Shown: positions 18,304-29,150, counted from the stretch's first letter. The stretch is DNA of 64,000 bases from an uncultured Oleiphilaceae bacterium (GCA_913060665.1 CAJXUY010000004.1:124001-188000), one strand, 5' to 3'. The notes: a model not told the origin generated them from the letters alone. Program-made: numbers and translations.

Positions 18304-19114
18304 GCAATACCTCTACTACAGTATCAAAAGATTCTGACAACAAATCACTGCAACGAAGCTTGCTGTAAGGAATGGAAATATCAAAATGGAAATACCGTCG
18401 TGCAAGCAAAAGGCGCAACTGGAACAAACTTTCGCCCAATTCAAGACCGTAAGCTGTGTCTATTTGTTTGCAGAGATCAATGACTGTTAGTTGCGAGTTT
18501 TGAGCAATTTGCTTGGTATAGAACTCAAAGTATTGTGATTCATCGTCTAAGCTCATTTCCTGGCTTTGAAGACTATAAAGCCATTCAATATTCTTGAAGA
18601 CTACAGCTGGTATTTCTTTTTGAGTCACCAGATACCAAGGTGTGTTCTTCTTTCGCCAAAAACGACGCTCAATTTCTAGCTTTTCTACTGTTCTAGCATC
18701 CTTAAGTGCTGAGCTATCTTTGACCTGTATGGCAAATAACTCCTTGTCTTTTTCCTTAGAGTTAACGACAAAGTCAGTACTCATAAATTGTGGTACACCA
18801 TTGCTGGCAGGGTGAGGTATTCCTGTTTCGTTACAAAGTTGCTTTGTAATCGTAATATCTAGAGGAAATTGTTCTCTGATATCGAGCGTAGAAGCTCTCC
18901 ATTGCAATAGCAGGAACGTTGCTAGCTCTAAATCAGATAGAAGATGATGAGTTCGTTGCGTTAGATGGCCAAAAACACGATGAGATCGACCCTCGGATGG
19001 AACATCTCTTACAGTAAGCCAGGGTTTATATTTAGAACCTAAACCTTGCCCGCGCCCTTGCTTAATCCAGCGAGCATTCTTAGCTTCAGTATTCCAATAC
19101 CGTTTTTTGGCCAT
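18290..19114 (-). CDS. tnsA: Tn7-like endonuclease TnsA
   Basis: 274 residues from the ATG at 19114, chosen because MAK and the spacing to IKQGRGQGLGSKYKPWLTV match Tn7 TnsA; an upstream in-frame ATG at 19129 adds only five residues. The restriction-enzyme-like active site is intact: E63 (SDLELA), D114 (MSTDF), Q130 and K132 (IQVK), at exactly the Tn7 positions. TnsA cuts the 5' strands so that the element leaves by cut-and-paste. The gene starts 50 bases inside the right-end sites, so TnsB binding there may repress the operon. Confidence 0.97.
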   Translation of the reverse strand: MAKKRYWNTEAKNARWIKQGRGQGLGSKYKPWLTVRDVPSEGRSHRVFGHLTQRTHHLLSDLELATFLLLQWRASTLDIREQFPLDITITKQLCNETGIPHPASNGVPQFMSTDFVVNSKEKDKELFAIQVKDSSALKDARTVEKLEIERRFWRKKNTPWYLVTQKEIPAVVFKNIEWLYSLQSQEMSLDDESQYFEFYTKQIAQNSQLTVIDLCKQIDTAYGLELGESLFQLRLLLARRYFHFDISIPYSKLRCSDLLSESFDTVVEVLHVSG

Positions 19115-19164
19115 AAAAAAACCATCCATGCTAGTCTGAATTCAGATTAGCTCAGATGGCTTTA

Positions 19165-19230
19165 GTAAACAACTTTATTACTCAGTTAACTACTTTATTA
19201 CTTTGTTAACAACTTTATTACTCGCCCACA
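19165..19230 (-). repeat. Tn7-like right end with three TnsB-type sites
   Basis: Plus-strand copies GTAAACAACTTTATTACT (19165-19182), GTTAACTACTTTATTACT (19185-19202) and GTTAACAACTTTATTACT (19205-19222) repeat with an exact 20 bp period, and the end closes with CGCCCACA (19223-19230). Read inward this is TGTGGGCG followed by tandem sites, the dense layout of the Tn7 right end and the same terminal octamer. The tnsA promoter must lie within or next to these sites. Confidence 0.92.
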
Positions 19231-20072
19231 ATATTCCAGTAAGCGGCAGCATTATAAAACAACCTAAACTTGCTGCGACCTTAACTCAACTGGGAAGAAA
19301 AGGGCATAAAGGTTTTTACCAAGGGGAGGTTGCCAATAATATTATTTCAGACCTTCAAAAAGCGGGAGCTGCCTGGACACCGCAGGACCTCAACGATTAC
19401 AAAGTCATTGAACGCCCTCCCATTTTTTTTAAGTATAAAGGCTCTTCCGTCACTACCACTCCTCCCCCGTCCTATGGAGGTGTAGCATTACATCAAGCGC
19501 TAAAAGCTATAGAGCGTTCTAATACAAGTGACATTACCGTCAAAAAGTCCACGCCAATGAACATTAAGACAGAAATGCCTACAAACGAAAGTGAGGCGTT
19601 TATGTCGCAGATATCCATTATCGATCAATGGGGAAACAAAGCATCGGTTTCATTAAGTATGAACATGCCTTTTGGATCAGCGTTTACGTCACCAACAACC
19701 GGAATACTGCTTAACAACAGCCTCGCTAAATTTACAGCCTCCCCCAACAGCAGAAGCGAAATTGATGTAATAGAGCCAGGAAAACGTCCGCAATCATACA
19801 TGACACCCACGTTGATCGAATCATCAGACTCACTAACCATTATTGGTGCGTCAAGCGGAAAACACACCTCCACGACTCTGCTTTTGACAATTTTAAACTA
19901 TGTAGACAACGCTTCAGCCAGCCAAAAAGCAACGCTGGAGGCTATGGGCCATAACGCTCAAGAACAGCAACAAAAACACTCGGACCTGCAAATAGTCCAC
20001 TCAAATAGGACAAAAGGGCGTATTGAAGCTTCATCAAGTCCAACCGGAGGAGGCCAAGCAATTGTTCGCTAA
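19231..20072 (+). pseudogene. gamma-glutamyltranspeptidase-like, 5' part lost at transposon junction
   Basis: About 280 residues of the GGT fold survive. GSIIKQPKLAATL, GFYQGEVANNIISDLQKAG, DLNDYKVIERPPI and TTTPPPSYGGVALHQAL match the late large-subunit region. GNKASVSLSMNMPFGSAFTS, TGILLNNS and GKRPQSYMTPTLI match the small subunit. The N-terminal half is missing because the Tn7-like right end adjoins at 19230. In addition the autoprocessing and catalytic threonine (TTH in active enzymes) is replaced: the aligned segment reads MSQISIID. The gene was therefore probably non-catalytic even before interruption. An open frame runs in from the transposon end but has no meaningful N-terminus. Confidence 0.85.
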
Positions 20073-20227
20073 AAACCATGCTGAATGCCACCCGATTATT
20101 AGTTAGTCAACACTCCTCAAGTAGCGCTAAAACTCACACCTCTATCTCTTTATTTTTAAAACTCTTTATTCTTGTCTACACTGTAGTCAATAACCGCAGA
20201 TTTATGATTATTTGGAGCACCCAATAA

Positions 20228-20776
20228 ATGACGGAAAACGAAAGGTCTGATGAACAAGAAGAGTTATCGGAAGAGCAACGAATTTCAATGCTTGAAAAAA
20301 GCGTTACCGCAAACAAAGTGGTTTTACTGATATTAGCATTTACCCTCATCGTCGCAATCTCGGTGACATTGACAACAATGATTATATCAAGCATGAGTGA
20401 AGACAGCTCTCTAGGCGAACAAGAAGGCTTCATACAAATACAACAAGAGCTGACATCACTTAAAGAGCAAGTTGCAACGCAACAAACGATTATCTCTAAG
20501 TCTGAACAGGCTTACTCAGACCTTAAAGGGCTACTCAATAATAGTAGTGCGCCAACATTTCAGCGAATTTTATTACAACAAGAAAAAAGTTATCAAGAAT
20601 ATATTAAATCAATGAAATCAGGCATGTATGATCTAGCTCACATGGTTCCAGGATCTCGAACATGGCTCGAGTTATACTCAGAGCAAATGAATACAGCGAT
20701 CTCTAAGAGCCAACAACGCGAACGAGAACTTAAACGTTTACAAACAGGCGAAGCGCTAATTGAGCCAGACTTTTAA
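20228..20776 (+). CDS. Hypothetical membrane-anchored coiled-coil protein
   Basis: 182 residues: an acidic cytoplasmic N-terminus (EDEQEELSEEQ type), one transmembrane helix at about residues 30-55 (VVLLILAFTLIVAISVTLTT), then a polar, glutamine- and lysine-rich helical region likely to form a coiled coil. No family recognised. The gene stands alone and is followed directly by a strong terminator. The topology resembles small envelope or secretion accessory proteins, but no function can be given. Confidence 0.75.
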   Translation: MTENERSDEQEELSEEQRISMLEKSVTANKVVLLILAFTLIVAISVTLTTMIISSMSEDSSLGEQEGFIQIQQELTSLKEQVATQQTIISKSEQAYSDLKGLLNNSSAPTFQRILLQQEKSYQEYIKSMKSGMYDLAHMVPGSRTWLELYSEQMNTAISKSQQRERELKRLQTGEALIEPDF

Positions 20777-20781
20777 GGCTC

Positions 20782-20817
20782 AAAAAAGCGGAGTCATTAT
20801 ACAAGCTCCGCTTTTTT
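20782..20817 (+). terminator. Bidirectional rho-independent terminator
   Basis: AAAAAAGCGGAG ... CTCCGCTTTTTT with a 12-base loop: a six-base GC-rich stem flanked by A and T tracts. It lies between the convergent 182-residue membrane protein gene and the DUF945 gene, so it can serve both strands. Confidence 0.9.
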
Positions 20818-20838
20818 CTACTCACTAGTTCAGCATCA

Positions 20839-22134
20839 CTACATCAGAGGGGGCAATGGCATTTCGATACCATTAACATTAATGATCATACTCTCAAGTG
20901 TTGCTTCCGTTTTATAGACTTCACCTTCTTTCACAATCAGGCTTTGAGCCAACAACCCTTCTAACTGTTGCAGCATTTCAGGGCCACCACTTTCTAATAA
21001 TAGTGCAGGCACCGTTAGCGACAACTGCCCTTTTGTTGTTTGTAACAAAGCACCAGGCCCCGCATTTACGGTCACATCAGACTCAGGCTGCTCGATATGC
21101 AACATGCCATTTACATCGCCCTTAGGTGTACTTACAAACAACTCGGAAATATCTATTTTCAACCCTTTATTAAATAGCGCCGTTACATCCTGACCCACTT
21201 TAGCAAACTGTTCCATTTGAGCCATTGCCTGCTGTTGCGGATCGGCTATTTGAGAGGTCTCTTCAAGTTTATCAAACGTTTCCATCAAAGCATCAAATTC
21301 AACAATGGCAAGATCTTTCAGGCTGAAGACCAACTTTTGGTTCTTAAACTCTTCTTCATTTAACTTAACGCTATCGATAGACATCTCAAACCCAGAATCA
21401 ATTCGTCCTTTTTCAGCCTCTGCAGTGACAGAACTCATTTTAAGGTTTTTAAGATCAAACCGCTGACCAGCCTCCACCCCCGACACAGTATCTAAACTCA
21501 ATGTCATATCACTAGCCCACAAGTAATCAGTCAACTGACTTCCGGTTTGCGTCATGGTAAATTGGCCAATCATGACTTCCTCACCGCCCTCACCTGTCAT
21601 TGTCATACCCGGCCAGTCAATATTTGCCGTCACTTGCTTATGATCAGATGGTACATCAACGGTCATCTCAAGCACTGAAATGGAAACCTTATCGCCACCC
21701 TCTGGGTCGGTATAATCAACTTTTGGTGTAACCGCCACTACAGACGCATCACCAAATATATTAACGGTAGTCACGATTTCAAGCGGGGGAGCGTCACCCA
21801 AGACTTCTTTTATTTCCGCTGTCGTTTCATCATCAAACAGCAGGTGAGATAAGGCATTTACAGAATAGATCCCATGAGAAAAGTGGGTCTTAAAACGTAT
21901 TTCCTGAGGCAAGTCATCATCGAGTTCACCCCCATCGAGTTTGATCAATGTAACAGAATCTGCTCCAAAATAACCTTTTTCGTACCCTTCGCTGATTGCC
22001 ACCACACCTGATTGAGCATTAAGTGACTCAATTGCTTGATGATACTGACTCTCTGCCTGAGTACCACTGATATATGGCCCGCCCAATGCAACAGCCCCCA
22101 GACCTACTAGCCCTACACCAACCAATTTATTCAT
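20839..22134 (-). CDS. DUF945 (YdgA-like) envelope protein
   Basis: 431 residues. The N-terminus is a membrane anchor or signal (LVGVGLVGLGAVALGGPYISG) followed by the typical YdgA-like start: a Y-H-Q-A helix, then SEGYEKGYFGADS. The rest is beta-rich repeats, as expected of this AsmA/YdgA-like family found in the periplasm or inner membrane. The protein ends with a short IMPLPPL-type tail. Function of the family is poorly known. Monocistronic by spacing. Confidence 0.8.
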   Translation of the reverse strand: MNKLVGVGLVGLGAVALGGPYISGTQAESQYHQAIESLNAQSGVVAISEGYEKGYFGADSVTLIKLDGGELDDDLPQEIRFKTHFSHGIYSVNALSHLLFDDETTAEIKEVLGDAPPLEIVTTVNIFGDASVVAVTPKVDYTDPEGGDKVSISVLEMTVDVPSDHKQVTANIDWPGMTMTGEGGEEVMIGQFTMTQTGSQLTDYLWASDMTLSLDTVSGVEAGQRFDLKNLKMSSVTAEAEKGRIDSGFEMSIDSVKLNEEEFKNQKLVFSLKDLAIVEFDALMETFDKLEETSQIADPQQQAMAQMEQFAKVGQDVTALFNKGLKIDISELFVSTPKGDVNGMLHIEQPESDVTVNAGPGALLQTTKGQLSLTVPALLLESGGPEMLQQLEGLLAQSLIVKEGEVYKTEATLESMIINVNGIEMPLPPLM

Positions 22135-22206
22135 CTATATACTCCATATTTAAATTCAGCAGAGCTGCTATTTTGACAACCCATAATTTAGTAAGTAAAT
22201 ATTCAC

Positions 22207-22584
22207 TTACTTTTTATCGCAAACCACATCGATCGTTAGCTTGACGATCGTCCTATTCATATTCGCTTCAAAAACCTTCTTCACGCCAGGCTTAATCGTG
22301 TCTCTCCTTTTTACAGGCAACTCTGGGCCATTCTTGAATATCACATGACACAGAATTGCTTGTTCCTCATTATTTTGAACAAACGCCATTCCTTTTAGTC
22401 CAAGCAAACTTGATTCTACGGACACATCTAAATCATTAAGCGTTTCATTTACAAAAATAGGCGTCGCTGAAGCAGTAAACGCTATAGTTTGCAACAGCAC
22501 CACCAAAGCAGCCAGGTACCTACTAGAGTTGACCATACGGTTGATTGCTCGATACAAGCTTAAATACATCATAACCTTCCTCAA
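22207..22584 (-). CDS. Hypothetical secreted protein
   Basis: 125 residues with a signal peptide that cleaves near TASA (YLAALVVLLQTIAFTASATP). The mature part of about 85 residues is beta-rich with two cysteines (ILCHVIF and DVVCDKK) that could form a disulfide. No family recognised. The long leader suggests that the true start may be one of the later methionines (M5, M6 or M17). Same strand as the transporter gene behind it. Confidence 0.6.
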   Translation of the reverse strand: MRKVMMYLSLYRAINRMVNSSRYLAALVVLLQTIAFTASATPIFVNETLNDLDVSVESSLLGLKGMAFVQNNEEQAILCHVIFKNGPELPVKRRDTIKPGVKKVFEANMNRTIVKLTIDVVCDKK

Positions 22585-22609
22585 TTAAACATAAATTCGT
22601 TTAAAAACA

Positions 22610-23656
22610 CTAATCAGGTGACGAATCCTTAATATCTGGTCCCATAATAATTGCTAACCATTTAGTCTCGTCGCTGCTTTCAAAGGCAATTTTCATCAAC
22701 ATCGTTAACGGCACCGACAACAGCATTCCTACAGGCCCCATAATCCACCCCCAAAATACTAACGATAAAAATACAACAAGCGTAGAGAGCCCCAGGCCTC
22801 TCCCCATATAGCGAGGCTCAATCACATTCCCCATAACGATGTTGGCAAACAAGAACCCAGCCCCTGTAAAAAAAGCCGAGAGAGGCCCCAGCTGAATAAG
22901 CGCTAGAAGCACTGCTGGGACCGCTGCGATAATTGAACCAATATTTGGGACGAAGTTAAATAGAAATGCAACAACGCCCCAAAGCAACGCATAATCAACA
23001 CCCACGACCAGAAGCCAGATATAAATAGTCAGCCCTGTCATCAAACTGATTACTGACTTAATAGTCATATAACTTTTCACATCATCCAAAAAACGAGAAA
23101 TATGAGCCATTTGCGTGTTGTCTTTGCCAAACGCAGCTTGAAGTTTATTAGGTAAACTGGAACCTTCGAACAACATAAAAATAACGGTCAAAATAATCAT
23201 AAAGGAGTTAGAAAGCACTCCCCCTAGACTACCCAATGTGTTGGCGGCAATTTTTAATACAACACCGGGGTCGAAGTGCTGCTGAAGTGCGCTTTCAGGC
23301 ACATCTATACCCCACCCTTCTACCGTCGTGGTGAAGTTAACAAACAGCTGCTGCAGTCGCTCTTGGTAGAGAGGAAGATCTCGAGAGAAGTCTGAAATAG
23401 AAGAGGCGATAATGGTAATAAACAAAAACTGTATAGCCGTTATACCAATAACCACAATGATCAACGAAATCCAATCGGGCACCCCTTTACGTAACATAAA
23501 CATAAAGGGTGGAGCACAAATAATGGCAAAAAAACCAGAGAGTAAAAACGTCACCATTAAAGACTCAGCCGTTTTGATGCCCGCAACCACGACAACAAAA
23601 GCCGCCAATATAATAATGGTGCGCGACGCACTGGAAAAACCGATATTATCTTGCAT
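22610..23656 (-). CDS. AI-2E family (PerM/TqsA, UPF0118) transporter
   Basis: 348 residues with about eight transmembrane helices in the family pattern: two near the N-terminus, a large extramembrane part around residues 80-150, and a C-terminal bundle with VDYALLWGVVAFLFNFVPNIGS and GNVIEPRYMGRGLGLSTLVVF, both family signatures. Members export autoinducer-2, bicarbonate, sodium or drugs depending on subgroup; the substrate cannot be assigned from sequence. Confidence 0.88.
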   Translation of the reverse strand: MQDNIGFSSASRTIIILAAFVVVVAGIKTAESLMVTFLLSGFFAIICAPPFMFMLRKGVPDWISLIIVVIGITAIQFLFITIIASSISDFSRDLPLYQERLQQLFVNFTTTVEGWGIDVPESALQQHFDPGVVLKIAANTLGSLGGVLSNSFMIILTVIFMLFEGSSLPNKLQAAFGKDNTQMAHISRFLDDVKSYMTIKSVISLMTGLTIYIWLLVVGVDYALLWGVVAFLFNFVPNIGSIIAAVPAVLLALIQLGPLSAFFTGAGFLFANIVMGNVIEPRYMGRGLGLSTLVVFLSLVFWGWIMGPVGMLLSVPLTMLMKIAFESSDETKWLAIIMGPDIKDSSPD

Positions 23657-23710
23657 ATATATTCCGTAGCCAGATTAATGAGCTATAGTGAGAGCTTGAC
23701 CGCGACTATA

Positions 23711-25855
23711 TTAAACTGCAGAAAGCGTTTCTAGTAATTTTTGCTGCACACTAAACCGCTCTTCGTCTTCCGCAGGGTGATTCAAGATATAGTCCCCTTC
23801 GGACTGCAAAGCCCAACTCAAGCAGTTGTCCTGAAGGTAGTAATCTAACTCTTCTTTAACTCGCTCAGCCAGTTTTTTATCTCCAACCGGGAAGCAGGTT
23901 TCCACTCGATGCACCAGATTTCTGACCATCCAGTCTGCACTGGAGCCATATACAACAGGCTGCCCCGCATTTTCAAAATAATGAACACGGGTATGCTCTA
24001 AGAATCGACCAATCACAGATCTAACCCTTATATTCTCTGATACCCCTGGAATGCCAGGCCTCAAACAACAAATTCCTCGAATAACAAGGTCTATATTAAC
24101 GCCCGCCTGAGATGCTTTAAACAGTGCTTTCATCACCTTTGGGTCAGTCAACGAGTTTATCTTTATCAGAATATACGCACTTTTTCCCTCAGACGCATGC
24201 AGCGCCTCTCTTTCAATCAGCTCAATCATCTTACTATGTAAGGTAAAGGGCGCATGGAAGAGTTTTTTGATTTTCAGCGCTTTACCCATACCGGTCAATT
24301 GCTGAAAAATCTTGTGGACATCTTTAACCAGGGCTTCATCTGCGCTCATAAAACTGTAATCGGTATAGAGCCGTGCATTTCCTGCATGATAGTTACCGGT
24401 CCCCAGGTGAACATAACGCTTAAACCCACCTTCTTCACGCCGTACAATCAATATCATCTTCGCATGGGTTTTGTAACCTACTACACCATAAACCACCACT
24501 ACACCCGCTTCTTGTAATCGGCTGGCAAGCTCTAGATTTTCCGCTTCATCAAAGCGGGCACGCAACTCGATAACCGCAGTCACCTCCTTTCCACGCCGAG
24601 CGGCATCAACTAACGCCGCTACCAACTCAGACTCAGCACCGGTTCGGTAAAGCGTTTGCTTGATCGCAACGACACTTGAATCTTTAGCGGCCTGCCGAAG
24701 CAAGTCAACCACGGGCGTAAAACTTTGATAAGGGTGAAGCAGTAAAATATCTTTATCGCGAATGGCAGCAAAAATATCCTGTTTGTTATTGAGCGCTTTG
24801 GGCAGTCCCGGCGTAAAGCGCGGGTACGACAAATCATCACGACTTATTAGTTTCTCAAGATTCATCATTCGAGTCAGGTTAACAGGGCCTCTCACTCGAT
24901 AGAGCTCTCGCTCCGACAAGCCAAATTCATCTAAAAGAAACTGCACTAGTTCTAGGGGGCAGTTATCTGCCACCTCCAATCTGACTGCCTCACCAAAGCG
25001 GCGACTAAGCAATTCACCTCGTAGAGCAGAAGCCAAATCTTCCATATCATCGTGAGCCAAAACCAAATCAGCATTTCGCGTGAGTCTAAACTGGTAACAG
25101 CCTTTTACGTCCATGCCAGGAAAGAGCTTGTCAGCATGCTCGTGAATCATCGACGACAAAAACACCAAATTGTCACCGCCCTTACAAACATCATCCGGGA
25201 ACCTTACTAGTCGAGGCAAAGAGCGAGGCGCAGGTACAATAGCCATACCGGTTTCTCGTCCAAATGCATCTTGCCCATCAAGCTCAACAATAAAGTTAAG
25301 ACTCTTGTTAACAAGACGCGGAAACGGGTGAGACGGATCCAGTCCTATCGGATTTATGACCGGCAAAATTTCTGCTTCAAAATAATTAGCCACCCATTCA
25401 GCCTGCATATCATTCCACTCTCTACGGCGAAGAAAGCGAATATCTTGGCTTTGAAGCTCAGGAATAAGGACTTCGTTAAGGATTTTATACTGCTCTTCAA
25501 CAACCTCATGGGTTTTGGTGTCTATTTCTGCCAGTATCTGCTCAGGGGTTAACCCATCAGGCCCCACTGTTTCACGACCGTATTTTATTTGATGCTTAAG
25601 ACCGGCAACCCGTATTTCAAAAAACTCGTCCATGTTGCTACTGAAGATACAACAGAACATCATTCGATTAAGTAGCGGGTGATTTTTATCAATAGCTTGT
25701 TTCAGCACTCGATAATTAAACTGAAGATGACTGAGTTCACGGTTAATGTAATAATCATGAGAGCTAAGGTCGATTTCAACTGGAGTATCCGCTGCATGAT
25801 CAACAACCTCCAACTTGCTGTTTTCAGCCTTTTTATTACCTTTACTGTCAGTCAT
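23711..25855 (-). CDS. ppk1: Polyphosphate kinase Ppk1
   Basis: 714 residues, the normal Ppk1 length. The N domain begins with YINRELSHLQFNYRVL and SSNMDEFFEIRVAGL. The catalytic domains carry KQTLYRTG, the phosphohistidine region GYKTHAKMILIVRRE, and YVHLGTGNYH. It transfers ATP gamma-phosphate to polyphosphate at the inner membrane. It lies directly downstream of hemB on the same strand, an order also seen in Pseudomonas. Confidence 0.97.
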   Translation of the reverse strand: MTDSKGNKKAENSKLEVVDHAADTPVEIDLSSHDYYINRELSHLQFNYRVLKQAIDKNHPLLNRMMFCCIFSSNMDEFFEIRVAGLKHQIKYGRETVGPDGLTPEQILAEIDTKTHEVVEEQYKILNEVLIPELQSQDIRFLRRREWNDMQAEWVANYFEAEILPVINPIGLDPSHPFPRLVNKSLNFIVELDGQDAFGRETGMAIVPAPRSLPRLVRFPDDVCKGGDNLVFLSSMIHEHADKLFPGMDVKGCYQFRLTRNADLVLAHDDMEDLASALRGELLSRRFGEAVRLEVADNCPLELVQFLLDEFGLSERELYRVRGPVNLTRMMNLEKLISRDDLSYPRFTPGLPKALNNKQDIFAAIRDKDILLLHPYQSFTPVVDLLRQAAKDSSVVAIKQTLYRTGAESELVAALVDAARRGKEVTAVIELRARFDEAENLELASRLQEAGVVVVYGVVGYKTHAKMILIVRREEGGFKRYVHLGTGNYHAGNARLYTDYSFMSADEALVKDVHKIFQQLTGMGKALKIKKLFHAPFTLHSKMIELIEREALHASEGKSAYILIKINSLTDPKVMKALFKASQAGVNIDLVIRGICCLRPGIPGVSENIRVRSVIGRFLEHTRVHYFENAGQPVVYGSSADWMVRNLVHRVETCFPVGDKKLAERVKEELDYYLQDNCLSWALQSEGDYILNHPAEDEERFSVQQKLLETLSAV

Positions 25856-25943
25856 TTCCGTTTTAGCCTCTTCCTTATACGGTTTTAATCATTGTGCAGA
25901 CTTATCAAATACCCAGTTATCAAGCTCTAAAAAACTGTTTTTT

Positions 25944-27381
<1,438 letters not shown>

Positions 27382-27597
27382 TTAGATAGGTGCTGAACCA
27401 TAACTCATAGAAGGCTTACGAGGAGGGTCTGCTCGTACATTATTATCAACCTGGGTCACCTGACCACCACCACTTAAGAAAGCCTCGACATCACTCATCA
27501 ATTGTGTGCGAACTTCTTCACGCTCAAGCAGCGATAGCGCCTCGGCTTCATCTTTCTTAGTTGTTTTTTTAGTTGTTTCTACTTCTGTTTCAAACAT
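27382..27597 (-). CDS. sutA: SutA-like RNA polymerase-associated regulator
   Basis: 71 residues. The C-terminal half matches Pseudomonas SutA: FLSGGGQVTQVDNNVRADPP followed by RKPSMSYGSAPI. The N-terminus is charged with threonine-lysine runs, and is shorter and less acidic than in Pseudomonas. SutA binds RNA polymerase and promotes transcription of growth genes in slow-growing cells. It stands alone; hemB lies downstream. Confidence rests on the C-terminal signature. Confidence 0.8.
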   Translation of the reverse strand: MFETEVETTKKTTKKDEAEALSLLEREEVRTQLMSDVEAFLSGGGQVTQVDNNVRADPPRKPSMSYGSAPI

Positions 27598-27888
27598 ATG
27601 GATACCCCAACGATCGATCTTATTTTTGAACGACTGTCATCTATTTCAATGATATAAGTGCGTTTAAGCGATAAAATTTCATTCTATTTATAGCTTACCT
27701 TAACGCTGATACCACAAAAAACGGACTATTTGTTTGTATCTTTTTGTATCTGTTTCCTGATACGTAACAAACCGTTGGGATCATTATATGATGCGTACAA
27801 TCAAATACTCATCATAATACACTGTAATAAATGACTTTTTTATCATTTATTTTTAGACGCATGCTTGATTCAACCCACTCGTCCCGCA

Positions 27889-28386
27889 CTACCCTTTAGG
27901 CTTCTGGTATAATTCAGCCTGCATGTCTTCCGACAGGGCCTTTATTTGGGGAATGATTGATTGCATCTGTTTTTGTGCCAAAGCCATAGACTCTTGCATC
28001 AGCAGCGGCATTTTAACAATCAACTTCTGCCCCAACGGAGACTTGTAAAACGCTACCAACTCTTCAAGCTCTTTCTCACTGAATACATCGACATAAACAT
28101 CTACAAATTGCCCCTTTAGCTTATCCCAAGACATCCCTTCTTTCATAATGGTGTTGAGCCTTTGCTGATACCTCTCTGCCTCAGCTTTTTTATCCTCTGG
28201 GAGGTTCATCTGCTGAACGGTCTGGGCAAACATAGCATCTACTTGCTTTGACATATTATCTAGCACCGAGCTGGCTTGAGAGACTTCAAGCATTTCTTCA
28301 GCCAATGCTCTTTGTTTAGCAACGTCTGCATTGACCATGGAAGTCGCTACCATCAAGGTGAGCATTACTAATATCTTTTTATACAT
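27889..28386 (-). CDS. DUF2059 periplasmic protein
   Basis: 165 residues with a signal peptide ending MVNA before DVAKQRALAEEML. The mature protein is helical and contains the DUF2059 core: YVDVFSEKELEELVAFYKSP followed by LGQKLIVKMPLLMQESM. Family members are periplasmic and of unknown function. Single gene with about 200 bases of upstream space. Confidence 0.88.
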   Translation of the reverse strand: MYKKILVMLTLMVATSMVNADVAKQRALAEEMLEVSQASSVLDNMSKQVDAMFAQTVQQMNLPEDKKAEAERYQQRLNTIMKEGMSWDKLKGQFVDVYVDVFSEKELEELVAFYKSPLGQKLIVKMPLLMQESMALAQKQMQSIIPQIKALSEDMQAELYQKPKG

Positions 28387-28589
28387 TGTGACTCCTGAGT
28401 AGGTTTTAATAATTTATGACCGCAATAGAAGCCCACTGCAATCAAATACTGCATTTGAAGCACTTCTATTCCACAACTTAAGCTACTATATCTAGAACAG
28501 CGAATGAATATCTAGAGGGATTAACGAATGTTAATCAATGTCACACGATACTGAGACATAGTTTCAATTAATATGAATCAGCATCGACC

Positions 28590-29150
28590 TTACTTTATCG
28601 AGCAGGCCTTTAATTTACCCTGCATATACGCCAACCCTTTTTCCCGTGCGTACCGAACATTCCGTTCAGGTATTCGTTCCGGATTATCAACATCTTCTAG
28701 CACTCGCTCAATACTTTCTTCACGAATCAAATGTAATGCGGGATAAGGGGAGCGATTAGTATAGTTGGCAGGGTCGTCGTCAGTGGAGTCTGCAAAGCAA
28801 TAATCCGGATGAAAACTCGCTAGCTGATAAACACCCTCATAGCCTTTTTCAGCCATAAGATTGTTAGCCAACTCAAGTAACGCCAAAAAATCCTGAAAAT
28901 CAGCAAACCCTTCTGAATAAATCAAGATGGTTGTTTCTATCGAATCGTTTTCATCAAGTGTTTTACATTCAGCCATCAGCGCCATCAAGCCCGTCTCTAA
29001 AGCGTCGCTATCTTTTTCATCGCCTACCACCCTGTATCTAATCGTATTGTTTTCCATTTCTTTTCGTGCGAAAGGGCAGAAGTTATCACCCACTACAACA
29101 GACGAAACCCAAGCTTTAGTCTGATCAATGATTAATGTATCTGAAGACAT
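28590..29150 (-). CDS. DUF1415 family protein
   Basis: 186 residues from the ATG at 29150; a TTG start at 29168 would add six residues. DUF1415 marks are clear: VGDNFCPFARKE near the start and FHPDYCFADSTDDDPANYTN followed by RSPYPALHLIREESIE. Conserved cysteines and acidic residues suggest a metal or redox role, but no function is known. The next gene upstream on the same strand is a small membrane protein, with a 43-base gap. Confidence 0.88.
   Translation of the reverse strand: MSSDTLIIDQTKAWVSSVVVGDNFCPFARKEMENNTIRYRVVGDEKDSDALETGLMALMAECKTLDENDSIETTILIYSEGFADFQDFLALLELANNLMAEKGYEGVYQLASFHPDYCFADSTDDDPANYTNRSPYPALHLIREESIERVLEDVDNPERIPERNVRYAREKGLAYMQGKLKACSIK

Larger units (their letters stand above)
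1805..19230. mobile_element. Tn7-like transposon with tnsABCDE and defence cargo
   Basis: The right end is sharp: the plus strand ends in CTCGCCCACA at 19230, the complement of TGTGGGCGAG, preceded by three TnsB-type sites. tnsA, B, C, D and E follow inward in Tn7 order. The cargo between tnsE and the left-end sites is an HTH gene, a type I restriction-modification system and a Hachiman-like pair. The left boundary is uncertain because no TGTGGGCG terminus is seen near 1.8 kb. If a five-base target duplication exists on the right it would be ATATT (19231-19235); it is not present beside the left sites. Right-flank DNA is a broken ggt-like gene, not glmS. Confidence 0.85.
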
